NCBI RefSeq assembly: GCF_024758725.1
Contig: NZ_CP096972.1
Span: forward strand, 2,152,001 to 2,216,000
DNA: 64,000 nt
Direction: 5' to 3'
Origin: Sphingomonas sp. SUN039
GTDB taxonomy: Bacteria > Pseudomonadota > Alphaproteobacteria > Sphingomonadales > Sphingomonadaceae
Below are positions 30,163-38,729 of this stretch, one piece after another (position 1 is the first letter of the stretch; each line of letters begins with the position of its first letter). A program made the translations under genes and the position numbers. Below the pieces are notes generated by a model. It ran no database searches and was not told the origin of the DNA. It saw only the letters and a list, made by a program, of their open reading frames with translations.

Positions 30163-31035
30163 TCATCGGCTGGGCGTCGTTCGTCGCAGCCACCCGATCA
30201 ATTCGCTCGCCAGCCGCACCCGCGCGTCGGACCAGCTGTGGTCGGTTGCAGCGTGAACGGTTGTCACCCCCTTCCCGCCATTTGCCCTGATGCCAGCGAC
30301 CAGCGCGTCCGCTGCAGGTGCACCGCCATCGTCGGAAGTCAGGACAAGCAACCGCGTCCCGGTCAAGCGCGGTGCGGTGGTGACGAAGTCATAGGTATCG
30401 CCCTGGGCGATCAATTCGTCGGCCATCGCTTCGGGGGTCGTGGCGAGCGACTCCATGCCATTGTCCTTGAGAAAAGCGACGGCCTGTTCACGCGGGAGTT
30501 TGCCGATCCGCCTAAGATTCCCCGGCGATATCATGAATGCACCTGCCAGCCTGTTGTCATGCGCTACCGTCAGCGCTGTTGCCCAACCTCCCAGACTATG
30601 CCCGCCGAGCACGATGTGCTTCGGGTCGAACCTGAGCCGCGCCGCATTTTCGGGCGCGCGGACGTACGCCAACACGGCATCGACGTCGGCCAGATCGTTC
30701 GCGAAGCTATAGGTTCCGGGGCTGCCCCACGACCCGCGATAGTTGAAGGTAACTACCGTCCATCCAGCCCGACGGATCGCCTGCGCGAGGTCGAGGTTTT
30801 TCTCGTTCCCCGGCAGGCCGTGACACAGCACTACGACCGGATGCGGTCCCTTGCTTGCCGCCACATAGACCACCGCGTTGATCTCGACGCCGCCGCTCGG
30901 GATATGCACGACTGCCATCCGTGCAGGGTGCGCGGTGTCGTGGACCGGGTCGGCGAAAACGGCGGGATCGACCTTCGGCGCGGCGACGGAGGGCGCGGCG
31001 AGAGCAAGAAGAATCGCAAGGGCACCGGTCCGCAT
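30163..31035 (-). CDS. secreted alpha/beta hydrolase
   Basis: The 290-residue product begins with a signal peptide (MRTGALAILLALAAPSVAA). The start is set at the ATG at 31035, which has AGGAG six bases upstream. The nucleophile elbow is GGHSLGGWA, the oxyanion region VVLCHGLPGNEKN, and the catalytic His probably lies in AATDHSWSD near the C-terminus. It is a periplasmic or secreted esterase-like enzyme of the dienelactone hydrolase/DUF3530-like type; substrate unknown. Divergent to the small exported protein at 31107. Confidence 0.85.
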   Translation of the reverse strand: MRTGALAILLALAAPSVAAPKVDPAVFADPVHDTAHPARMAVVHIPSGGVEINAVVYVAASKGPHPVVVLCHGLPGNEKNLDLAQAIRRAGWTVVTFNYRGSWGSPGTYSFANDLADVDAVLAYVRAPENAARLRFDPKHIVLGGHSLGGWATALTVAHDNRLAGAFMISPGNLRRIGKLPREQAVAFLKDNGMESLATTPEAMADELIAQGDTYDFVTTAPRLTGTRLLVLTSDDGGAPAADALVAGIRANGGKGVTTVHAATDHSWSDARVRLASELIGWLRRTTPSR

Positions 31036-31106
31036 CTTCATCTCCTGCATCGTTTCGCCGAACGGTTCATCCTGCATCCATCATCGCCGACCGACAACGA
31101 TCTTGC

Positions 31107-31499
31107 ATGACCCGCCCATCCCTTGCCATCGCCATCGCGCTTGCGACACTGTCTAGCGTTCCGGCACAGGCCGCCGACCCGCCTAAAACCACGACGACGA
31201 CCACGGTCTTCGGCAACGACCCCTGCCCCAAGCCGCGCGGCGACGAGATCATCGTCTGCGCACGCGAGCCGGAGGGCGAACGCTATCGCATCCCCAAACA
31301 GTTCCGCACCAAGCCCCGCGAGGAAAGCGGCGGATCGGCCTCCTGGGCATCGCGGGTGGCCGGGCTGGAGGACGCGCAGCGCTTCACGCGCCCGAACAGC
31401 TGCACCGCGATCGGATCGAACGGCCAGACCGGCTGCACCCAGGCGATGATCCGGCAATGGTTTCTCGAACGCCATATGGCCAAGGACTTGCTGCCCTAA
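31107..31499 (+). CDS. small exported hypothetical protein, sphingomonad type
   Basis: This 130-residue protein has a clear signal peptide (MTRPSLAIAIALATLSSVPAQA). The mature part has Cys residues in NDPCPKPRGDEIIVCAR and in NSCTAIGSNGQTGCTQ, likely disulfide-forming in the periplasm. The GDEIIVC segment is a pattern I associate with uncharacterised sphingomonad proteins. No function can be assigned. Its stop overlaps that of the convergent MOSC gene. Confidence 0.75.
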   Translation: MTRPSLAIAIALATLSSVPAQAADPPKTTTTTTVFGNDPCPKPRGDEIIVCAREPEGERYRIPKQFRTKPREESGGSASWASRVAGLEDAQRFTRPNSCTAIGSNGQTGCTQAMIRQWFLERHMAKDLLP

Positions 31500-32137
31500 C
31501 CGGCCAGCTTCGCCAGCCGCATCCGCCAACCCTGCGCCAGTTCGGGCAACCCCGACAGCGCCCGCAGCACACCGGCATCGCGTTCGCGCCCTGCAACGAC
31601 GATCCCCGTCACCCGCTCGACGGTCCATTCGGGGTAGAGCCGCTCGGTCCGCACCAGTTCGTCGCCTGCTGCTACCCGCCCCTCCTCGAGCACGCGGTAG
31701 TACCAGCCGCTGCGCCCGCTTTTGACCATCGTTGCGACTACCCCCTTGTCGCCCAGCCGGTGCGCCTGTTTCCAGCACGGCTGCCGCCCCTGGCAAACCT
31801 CGACCAGCGCGGTGCCGAGGCGAAACCGGTCGCCGATGCATACGTCGCGTTCGGTCAGCGCCCGCGTCGAGATATTTTCGCCGAACGCGCCCGCGCGGGC
31901 CAGCACGTCGCGCCCCGGCAACCGCTCCTGCCACCAGCGATAATGGTCGCGCGGATAATGGTGGATCGCTTTTTCGGGGCCGCCATGGACCGACAGATCG
32001 GCCTGGGCATCGCCCTCGATCCCCAGAAACCCCACCACGCGCGGGCCGTCCGCAGGCGATTTGGCAATCGCGCTCGTTTCACCGTCGTCGGTGAAGCGTG
32101 CCACCTTTCCGGTGAGCACGGCGTTGATCGTCCACAT
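31496..32137 (-). CDS. MOSC domain protein, YiiM family
   Basis: This is a 213-residue MOSC protein related to the molybdenum-cofactor sulfurase C-terminal domain. YiiM/YuaD-type proteins reduce N-hydroxylated compounds with Mo cofactor. Signatures are VHGGPEKAIHHYPRDHYRWW (about 50-69), GAFGENISTRALTERDVCIGDRF and VCQGRQPCWKQAHR, where the Cys is the expected molybdenum ligand. It is cytoplasmic. It stands alone between a small exported protein and a CHAP gene. Confidence 0.88.
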   Translation of the reverse strand: MWTINAVLTGKVARFTDDGETSAIAKSPADGPRVVGFLGIEGDAQADLSVHGGPEKAIHHYPRDHYRWWQERLPGRDVLARAGAFGENISTRALTERDVCIGDRFRLGTALVEVCQGRQPCWKQAHRLGDKGVVATMVKSGRSGWYYRVLEEGRVAAGDELVRTERLYPEWTVERVTGIVVAGRERDAGVLRALSGLPELAQGWRMRLAKLAG

Positions 32138-32221
32138 CGCGGCTGTTCTCCGCTGGCTGCCAACCGTGTCTTAACCTTGCTGCGCTATCACGACCAGCCT
32201 CACCAGCCGGGTCAAGTTGCT

Positions 32222-32863
32222 TTGCGCCTTTCGACACACCTCCTGTTCCCCGCCGCTTTGCTTGCTGCCGTTCCCGCCATGGCGGACCAACCCTATTGGC
32301 AGTGCGCCGCCTTTGCCCGCCAGTTTTCGGGGATCGAGATTCGCGGCGATGCCTGGACATGGTGGGGTCTGGCCGACGGACGCTATGCCAAGGGCCAGCG
32401 ACCCCGCGTCGGCGCGGTGATGTCGTTTACGCCGTCGGGTAGGATGCGCCTCGGCCATGTCGCCACCGTGACGCAGGTGCTGGGCAGCCGCGAGATCGCC
32501 GTCACCCATGCCAACTGGTCGCCGATCAACGGAACGCGCGGCCAGATCGAGCGCGATGTCATGATCCGCGATGTGTCTGCCGACAACGACTGGAGCCGGG
32601 TCCGCGTCTGGTACGCGCCCCTCGGCGACCTCGGCACGACCGCATGGCCGGTCGACGGGTTCATCTATCCCGATGGCACCCCGCGCCTTGCCGAACCGAC
32701 AACGATTTATGCCGCCGCAACCGTCGCGGCGAAGCCCGTGCCACGACTCGAATACGCCCGCCTCGACACTTTGGTCGTCGGCGCAGCGCCGCCAAAGGGA
32801 CTGCGCCTCGGGTCCGACGTTATGCGGCTGGCGATGCTGGAGAGTCGTCAGACCCAGCGTTAG
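32222..32863 (+). CDS. exported CHAP-domain protein (paralogue 1)
   Basis: CHAP domains are NlpC/P60-related peptidoglycan amidases or endopeptidases. No ATG fits; the TTG at 32222 gives a good signal peptide (LRLSTHLLFPAALLAAVPAMA) and a 213-residue product. The catalytic Cys is in WQCAAFARQFSG, His in LGHVATVTQV and Asn in VTHANWSPING. The C-terminal half (about 140-213) is unrelated low-complexity sequence ending MRLAMLESRQ. A close paralogue lies 400 bases downstream. Its 3' end overlaps the convergent DUF3297 gene by 44 bases. Confidence 0.8.
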   Translation: MRLSTHLLFPAALLAAVPAMADQPYWQCAAFARQFSGIEIRGDAWTWWGLADGRYAKGQRPRVGAVMSFTPSGRMRLGHVATVTQVLGSREIAVTHANWSPINGTRGQIERDVMIRDVSADNDWSRVRVWYAPLGDLGTTAWPVDGFIYPDGTPRLAEPTTIYAAATVAAKPVPRLEYARLDTLVVGAAPPKGLRLGSDVMRLAMLESRQTQR

Positions 32864-33101
32864 GCGTATCGCGGAACCATACTTCGACCGGCCCGGTCAG
32901 CTTGATCGTCAGCGCTGCCCCCTTGCGGTCGACCTTCTTGCCCAGCGCAACGCGGATCCAGCCTTCCGACACGCAATATTCGTCGACGTCGTGGCGCTCG
33001 GCGCCCTTGAAGCGCACGCCGACGCCGCGTTCCATCGCGGGTTCGTTGTGAAAGGGCGAGGACGGGTGCGCGGCGAGGCGGTCGGGCGGGGTATCTGTCA
33101 T
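32820..33101 (-). CDS. DUF3297 family protein
   Basis: This 93-residue protein starts at the ATG at 33101 (MTDTPPDRLAAHPSSPF). Family-typical segments are MERGVGVRFKGAERHDVDEYCVSEGWIRV and LTIKLTGPVEVWF. DUF3297 is a small cytoplasmic family of unknown function, widespread in alpha- and gammaproteobacteria. It is convergent with, and overlaps, the first CHAP gene. Confidence 0.85.
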   Translation of the reverse strand: MTDTPPDRLAAHPSSPFHNEPAMERGVGVRFKGAERHDVDEYCVSEGWIRVALGKKVDRKGAALTIKLTGPVEVWFRDTPNAGSDDSPASPAA

Positions 33102-33260
33102 GCCCGCGCCCATGCCCGCGCCAACCGCCTAGGTAAAGTGCGAAGCGGCTGCAATCGATTCCCCTCGGCTCGTCCCGCGAGTCCGGCAACCCGCCGCGCG
33201 GCGCTTTCATGACGTGCCGACCCCCGCCAAAGGCAGAATCGAGTTGGGGAAAAAAGTTCC

Positions 33261-33824
33261 ATGGGTCGCACCATAAAGTTTCTGGCGCTGGCAGCGTCTC
33301 TGTCCGCTGCGCTTGCCGCCGCTCCCGCCGAGGCGCGTGGCGGCTGGCAGTGCGTGACCTATGCCCGCACGATCACCGACGTGTCGATCCGCGGCAACGC
33401 CAACACCTGGTGGGGCCAGGCCGCCGGTCGTTACGAGCGCGGCAAGACGCCGACGCCGGGCGCGGTACTCGCTTTCAAATCGATTCCCGGCATGCGGGCA
33501 GGCCATGTTGCCGTGGTCAAGGACATCGTCAGCGACCGCGAACTGGTCATCGACCATGCCAACTGGACCCGCCGCGGCGGCGTCGAGCATAACGCCCGCG
33601 TCATCGACGTGTCGGATGCCGGCGACTGGAGCGCGGTGAAGGTCAGCTTCGGCAACGGCATGGGTAGCCGGGTCAATCCGACTTTCGGCTTTATCTATCC
33701 GGCTGCGGGCGAACGTGTCGCTGCGCCGGTCTATGCGTCGGCCGTTAAACCCACGCACCGTCTCGCCCCGCTCGGGGTCGAGATCGCCATGCTGGCCCGT
33801 GCCGAAATGGCGGGCGGCAACTAA
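33261..33824 (+). CDS. exported CHAP-domain protein (paralogue 2)
   Basis: The 187-residue protein has a signal peptide (MGRTIKFLALAASLSAALAA ending AEA). The CHAP triad is seen in WQCVTYARTITD (Cys), AGHVAVVKDI (His) and IDHANWTRRGG (Asn). It aligns with the gene at 32222 over most of its length, including WTWWG/NTWWG and the closing VDGFIYP/TFGFIYP segment, so the two are tandem duplicates split by the DUF3297 gene. A role in cell-wall turnover is inferred from the family. Confidence 0.87.
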   Translation: MGRTIKFLALAASLSAALAAAPAEARGGWQCVTYARTITDVSIRGNANTWWGQAAGRYERGKTPTPGAVLAFKSIPGMRAGHVAVVKDIVSDRELVIDHANWTRRGGVEHNARVIDVSDAGDWSAVKVSFGNGMGSRVNPTFGFIYPAAGERVAAPVYASAVKPTHRLAPLGVEIAMLARAEMAGGN

Positions 33825-33887
33825 GCGCCCCGACCTTTCCTTCTGACGGTTTTGCCCGCAAGGTCCGTGGCAAAACAGGTCGGGGGG

Positions 33888-35126
33888 ATGCCGGTGAGAC
33901 ACTCGCAAAGCGCGCAATCCGGCGACCGCTGGACCACCTATCAAAAGGGCGTCGTCGCACTGGCGGCATTGGCCATCGTTTTCGATGGTTTCGACAACCA
34001 GGTACTCGGCTTTGCGACGCCTGCGCTCATCAAGGAATGGGGCATCACCAAAAGCGACATGGCGCCGGTTGCAGCCATCGGGCTGATCGGGATGACCGTC
34101 GGCACGATAATCGCCGGCGTGCTGGGCGACAGGTTCGGACGACGGGCGATGCTGATTGCGTCGGTGCTGCTGTTCGGGGCGATGACCTGCCTGATCGGCT
34201 TCACCCACGACCTGTGGCAATTGGGCGTGCTGCGCTTTCTGTCGGGCCTGGGGCTGGGCGGGGCGATGCCCAATGCAACCGCCATTGCCGCCGAATACAC
34301 GCCGTCAAGGCGTCGCGCACTGGCAGTAACGCTCACGATTGTGTGCATTCCGCTTGGAGGGCTGATTGCGGGACTGATCTCGCGGACGATCCTGCCCGGA
34401 ATGGGCTGGCAGGCTCTGTTTTTCGTCGCGGGCGGATTGCCGCTGCTTGTCGGTCTGATCCTGATCGCGGCGCTCCCCGAATCGCCGTCGTTCAAGACCG
34501 GCAGCGCGGCGGCGCAGCGCGCAACGCTCGGTGACTTGTTCGGCCCCGCGATCCTGCGCGACACCTTGGCGCTGTGGAGTGCGTTCTTTGCGTGTCTGCT
34601 CGCGGTCTACTCGGTGTTCTCCTGGGCTCCGACGATGCTGACCGAGGCCGGGTTCGCACCCGCTACCGCCAGCGACGGCCTCAGCGCGTTCAACTTCGGC
34701 GGGATCGGCGGCGCGGTGCTGGCAGCGGGGTTCATCATGGCGCTGGGCTCGCGGCGGTCGCTGCTGGCGCTCAGCGCGGCAGCGGCGATCATGGCAGGGT
34801 TTAGCGCCTGGTGGGTCGTCGGCAGCGGCGATGCGGCGCGCGCAATTCTTGCATTTGCGGTTCTGGGCTTTGCGATCAACGGCGTGCAGACGACGATGTT
34901 CGCGGTCGCGGCGCACGTCTATCCCGACGCGATCCGCGCGACCGGGGTTGGGGCCGCCCTCGGCGTCGGACGGATCGGCGCGGTGCTAAGTTCGTTTCTC
35001 GGCGCCGCTGTCCTCGGGGCGGGCGGGGGCGCGGCCTATTTCTTACTGATTGCCGTCGCGATGGCCGTCGCTTTCGTGGCGCTCGCCGCGCTCACCCGAC
35101 ATATCCCGCGCTCGGCGGAACTGTAA
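33888..35126 (+). CDS. MFS transporter, aromatic acid:H+ symporter (AAHS) type
   Basis: This is a 412-residue inner-membrane carrier with twelve predicted spans. FDGFDNQVLGFATPALIKEWG in span 1 matches the AAHS DGxD...G signature (PcaK/BenK group). The loop 2-3 motif is GDRFGRRAML and FLSGLGLGGAMPNATAIAAEYTP follows. AAHS proteins import aromatic acids such as 4-hydroxybenzoate. The ATG at 33888 directly follows a GGGGGG run; an upstream TTG would add 12 residues. A second MFS gene follows 86 bases later. Confidence 0.87.
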   Translation: MPVRHSQSAQSGDRWTTYQKGVVALAALAIVFDGFDNQVLGFATPALIKEWGITKSDMAPVAAIGLIGMTVGTIIAGVLGDRFGRRAMLIASVLLFGAMTCLIGFTHDLWQLGVLRFLSGLGLGGAMPNATAIAAEYTPSRRRALAVTLTIVCIPLGGLIAGLISRTILPGMGWQALFFVAGGLPLLVGLILIAALPESPSFKTGSAAAQRATLGDLFGPAILRDTLALWSAFFACLLAVYSVFSWAPTMLTEAGFAPATASDGLSAFNFGGIGGAVLAAGFIMALGSRRSLLALSAAAAIMAGFSAWWVVGSGDAARAILAFAVLGFAINGVQTTMFAVAAHVYPDAIRATGVGAALGVGRIGAVLSSFLGAAVLGAGGGAAYFLLIAVAMAVAFVALAALTRHIPRSAEL

Positions 35127-35212
35127 CGAGCCGGCGCACGACTGGATCGACAATAAAGACGTGCAACGCGCGTGAACCGGCTCCAGACCGGTCGCGGGCA
35201 GGGAGAAACGAG

Positions 35213-36565
35213 ATGCTGAAAGCCTTTGCGACGGGACCGGATTTGCCGGTTCGCAGCGATATCGATGTCGATTCGACCTATAGCCGCCACCGGCTGCGCG
35301 TCATCGTCGCGATCACAGCGGGCTATGCACTCAGCTACACCTGCCGGCTGGCAATTAACGTCGTCAAAAAGCCATTGATCGATGGCGGTATTTTTACCCC
35401 CGACGATCTCGGCCAGATCGGATCGGCGCTGTTCTACAGCTATGCGGCGGGCAAACTCATCAACGGGTTCGTGTCGGACCACGCCAATGCCCGCAAGTTC
35501 ATGGCCATCGGCCTGTTGCTGTCGGCGCTGTGCAACCTCGCGATGGGTTTTTCGACTACTGTGGGTGTTGCGACCCTGGTGTGGGGACTGAACGGCTGGT
35601 TCCAGAGCTATGGTGCCCCCGCCTGTGTGATCAGCTTGGCGAGCTGGTTCTCGAACAAAGAGCGCGGACGTTATTACGGCATCTGGACGACATCGCATTC
35701 GATCGGCGAAGGACTGAATTTCATCGCGACGGCATCGCTGGTCTCCGTGCTCGGCTGGCACTGGGGCTTCTGGGGTCCGGGCATTGCCGTGATGGTGGCA
35801 GCGGGCGCGACCTATTTCGCCATGGCCGACCGCCCCCGGACGATGGGGTTGCCCAATGTCGCCGACTGGAAGAACGACCATTATGCCGCTGTCGCTCCCG
35901 ACGACGGGGTTGTTGCACCCGCCGCTCCGAAGAGCGTGTTCGCGATGCAGCTGACCATCGTCAGAATACCGGCAGTGTGGATCATCGCCTTCTCGAGCGC
36001 GCTGGTCTATATTACACGCTACGCCATCAACAGCTGGGGCATCCTCTATCTTCAGGAAGCGCGCGGCTATTCGCTGGTCGCGGCAGGCGCGATGCTGACC
36101 GTCAGCACCATTGCAGGAATCGTCGGCGCGGTCGCCTTCGGCTTCATATCTGACAAATTTTTCGCCGCGCGCCGCCCGCCGGTGAACCTCCTGTTCGGCG
36201 TGGTGGAGATCACCGGCCTCGTGCTGTTCTTCTACGGACCCACGGGAATGATGTGGACGGCACTGTCGATGCTGTTGTTCGGGCTGGGCATGACCGGGCT
36301 CGTCGCCTCAGTCGGCGGCCTGTTCGCCATCGACATCTGCCCGAAACGCGTGGCGGGTGCCGCGCTGGGGATGGTCGGCGTATTCAGCTACCTCGGTGCC
36401 GCGATCCAGGAGCGGGTCTCGGGCATGCTGATCAACAACGGCATGACGTTGGTGAACGGCGTGCGCCATTATGACTTCACCACCGTGATCTGGTTCTGGA
36501 TCGGCGCGTCGGTCGTGTCGCTGATCCTGGCATCGACGCTGTGGAACACGCGACTGCGCGATTGA
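35213..36565 (+). CDS. MFS transporter, organophosphate:phosphate antiporter (GlpT/UhpC) type
   Basis: This 450-residue carrier has a cytoplasmic N-terminus followed by RHRLRVIVAITAGYALSYTCRLAINVVKKPL and LGQIGSALFYSYAAGKLINGFVSDHANARKF. That is the OPA-family pattern shared by GlpT, UhpT and the sensor UhpC. GLNGWFQSYGAPACVISLASWFSNKERGRYYGIW is also typical. Substrates of the family are sugar phosphates or glycerol-3-phosphate exchanged for phosphate. Start ATG at 35213 with GGGAGA upstream. Confidence 0.87.
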   Translation: MLKAFATGPDLPVRSDIDVDSTYSRHRLRVIVAITAGYALSYTCRLAINVVKKPLIDGGIFTPDDLGQIGSALFYSYAAGKLINGFVSDHANARKFMAIGLLLSALCNLAMGFSTTVGVATLVWGLNGWFQSYGAPACVISLASWFSNKERGRYYGIWTTSHSIGEGLNFIATASLVSVLGWHWGFWGPGIAVMVAAGATYFAMADRPRTMGLPNVADWKNDHYAAVAPDDGVVAPAAPKSVFAMQLTIVRIPAVWIIAFSSALVYITRYAINSWGILYLQEARGYSLVAAGAMLTVSTIAGIVGAVAFGFISDKFFAARRPPVNLLFGVVEITGLVLFFYGPTGMMWTALSMLLFGLGMTGLVASVGGLFAIDICPKRVAGAALGMVGVFSYLGAAIQERVSGMLINNGMTLVNGVRHYDFTTVIWFWIGASVVSLILASTLWNTRLRD

Positions 36566-36583
36566 GGGAATCCCGGTGCGACG

Positions 36584-38566
36584 TCAGATATTGATGCTCG
36601 TCGGGATGAGGCTCGGCTGAAGGTAGGGGTAGGGCCGCCGCCGTTCGGCGTTGCGCGCGGCGATGACCGTCTCGACATTTGCCAGATGCGCCTGGAACGC
36701 GGGCAGCGGGCCTTCCGGCGCGGTCACGCGCGGGTCCTGGAACCAGGGCGCATAGGGATAGTCGGTGCTGCGATAGTCGCCGAGCGGTCGGTAGTGCAGC
36801 GATCCCAGCAGTTCGAGCACGTTCAATTGCTCGAGCGCCAGCGCCATCGGCGGCATCATCGCCAGCCAGCCGGGCTTGTCCTGTCCGGCCTGCGACGGCG
36901 GCGCACTTTGCCAACCCGCGCCCGTGACTGCCGGCGCAAAGGCCATGACATCCTTCTGCGGAAAATTGACGGCGGCGTGCTGCGCGCTCGCGGTGAACAG
37001 GATCATCGTGCAGGCATCGACAAGGCCTGCGCGGCTGGCGATCGGACCGAAACCGGACAGCTTCGCTTCGGTGGCAAGGCAGGTTGCCCAGGCCGCGAGC
37101 TCGGTGTCGCCCGTCACATCGGCATCGCTGACATAGTAAAGGTCGACATAGCCGTGCGCCCAGTCATGGATCGCCTCCCACACCAGCAGCGCATCGTCGC
37201 GATAGGGAAAATCGGTCAGGGCCGATCCGGGCCCGACCCCGCGCGTCGCCAGATCGTGGGGCAGCATTTTAGCGGTGAAATCGAACGTTAGCCGCGCCGC
37301 CACCGCCAGCCCTTGGGTCGATTGGATCGTCCCGGCAAAAATATGGTCGATCGGTCCGTCCGGCGCGATCAGCGAGGTTGCCGCCGCTTCGTTGATGAAC
37401 AGCGTGCCCTCGAAATGCGGCACAAGCAGCGCCCAGATCGGATGCACCGTGGCGAGGTGACGATGTGTCGCCATCGCCACCGCTTCGACGACCAGATGGG
37501 TGCGCCCGAGATGCGCAACCAGTTCATGATAGTTGCCGTCGGCAATCTGGACGATCAGCTTAGCCATTTCCCAGCCCCATTGATCGGCGGCGACGACCGA
37601 AGGCGCGAAAATGGGCCATTCGTCCGCGTCCTGCCCGCACTGGATGGCGACAGGCACGAGGCTGGCTCCGCCCGGCGGGACCGCGAACAGGGCGATCGGT
37701 TGCCAGACATATTTGGCGAGCCCACCCCAGCTGCCGGGATCGAGTGCGCCGAGCACGCGGTAATCGAGCTTGAAGAGCCGCCCTTCCGCCAGTGCTGCGG
37801 CCAGCGTGTCGCCATTTACGATGGCGGCATAGCGTTCCGACGTAAGCGGGAAATTTGCTGGCAGAGCGGGGCCGACCGCCTCGATCAGCATCGCATTGGG
37901 ACCGGCAACGCGCAGCGCTGCAAACTCGGCGTCGTCCTGAAATGTCCAGGCGATGCCGGGTACCGGCAATGTGTCGAACAGCGCGCGATACGCCTCGAGC
38001 GTAGGCGCGGTGCCGCTGCCGAGGCCGGCGGCGTCGTCGATTTTCATCAGCTCTTCCAGCCGCGCCTTATGGGCACGCAAAGCGGCGATCTTCATGTCGC
38101 GGTCGGCACGCGCGACCATGGCTTCGAGATCGCTGACGAGATGACCGAACAGGCTTTCATGCGCCACCTGTTGCGGCGCGACCAGCAGGGCAGCCGAGGC
38201 CTCGATCGCATCGCATTCCGCCAGCTCGGCCTCGAACTTGGCGCGCGGCGTGTCGATCTCGCCGCGGTCCACACCGCCGAGTTTTACCGCCAGCGCATTG
38301 CGGACGATCCCGAGCGCGATGTCGATCAGCAGCCCCCACCAGGCCAAGGCCGGCAGATTATCGGCAGGCACCGCAGCGGCGAGCGGCACACCCGGGAGCG
38401 TCGGAACTTCGGTATCCCAAATATAGGACGTGCGGCTGGCGGCAAGCTGCGCCGCGCGCGCGGCCTGCTGGGCGGGTGTGTCCATTTGCGGCAGGGTCGG
38501 CGCAACCGGCGGCATCGGCGCCATCAGCAAGGCCGCGTGCGGCGCGATCGGTGACTGCATGGTCAT
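36584..38566 (-). CDS. bacterial lipoxygenase
   Basis: Lipoxygenases add dioxygen to polyunsaturated fatty acids at a non-haem iron. The start at 38566 has GAGGAG upstream and gives 660 residues. The iron site is complete: HLGRTH gives His352 and His357 inside an NYHELVAHLGRTHLVVEAVA segment, TASAQHAAVNF gives His530 and Asn534, and the chain ends in Ile660 (LIPTSINI). There is no N-terminal PLAT barrel and no signal peptide, although residues 1-45 are Pro/Ala-rich. Family membership is near certain; regiospecificity cannot be read. Confidence 0.92.
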   Translation of the reverse strand: MTMQSPIAPHAALLMAPMPPVAPTLPQMDTPAQQAARAAQLAASRTSYIWDTEVPTLPGVPLAAAVPADNLPALAWWGLLIDIALGIVRNALAVKLGGVDRGEIDTPRAKFEAELAECDAIEASAALLVAPQQVAHESLFGHLVSDLEAMVARADRDMKIAALRAHKARLEELMKIDDAAGLGSGTAPTLEAYRALFDTLPVPGIAWTFQDDAEFAALRVAGPNAMLIEAVGPALPANFPLTSERYAAIVNGDTLAAALAEGRLFKLDYRVLGALDPGSWGGLAKYVWQPIALFAVPPGGASLVPVAIQCGQDADEWPIFAPSVVAADQWGWEMAKLIVQIADGNYHELVAHLGRTHLVVEAVAMATHRHLATVHPIWALLVPHFEGTLFINEAAATSLIAPDGPIDHIFAGTIQSTQGLAVAARLTFDFTAKMLPHDLATRGVGPGSALTDFPYRDDALLVWEAIHDWAHGYVDLYYVSDADVTGDTELAAWATCLATEAKLSGFGPIASRAGLVDACTMILFTASAQHAAVNFPQKDVMAFAPAVTGAGWQSAPPSQAGQDKPGWLAMMPPMALALEQLNVLELLGSLHYRPLGDYRSTDYPYAPWFQDPRVTAPEGPLPAFQAHLANVETVIAARNAERRRPYPYLQPSLIPTSINI

Positions 38567-38729
38567 GGGTGCACTCCTCTGTCCGTGGAAGCCCGGCATC
38601 GTAGAGTGCAACGGTTAACTATCCGTCAGTCCGCAAATACTCGTCAGCTTGTCGTGCAGTCGAGTATTGATGTGCGAACAACAAGATTGTTAACGCGTGT
38701 TTTACACTCTGGCCCTAGTCGACAGCATC

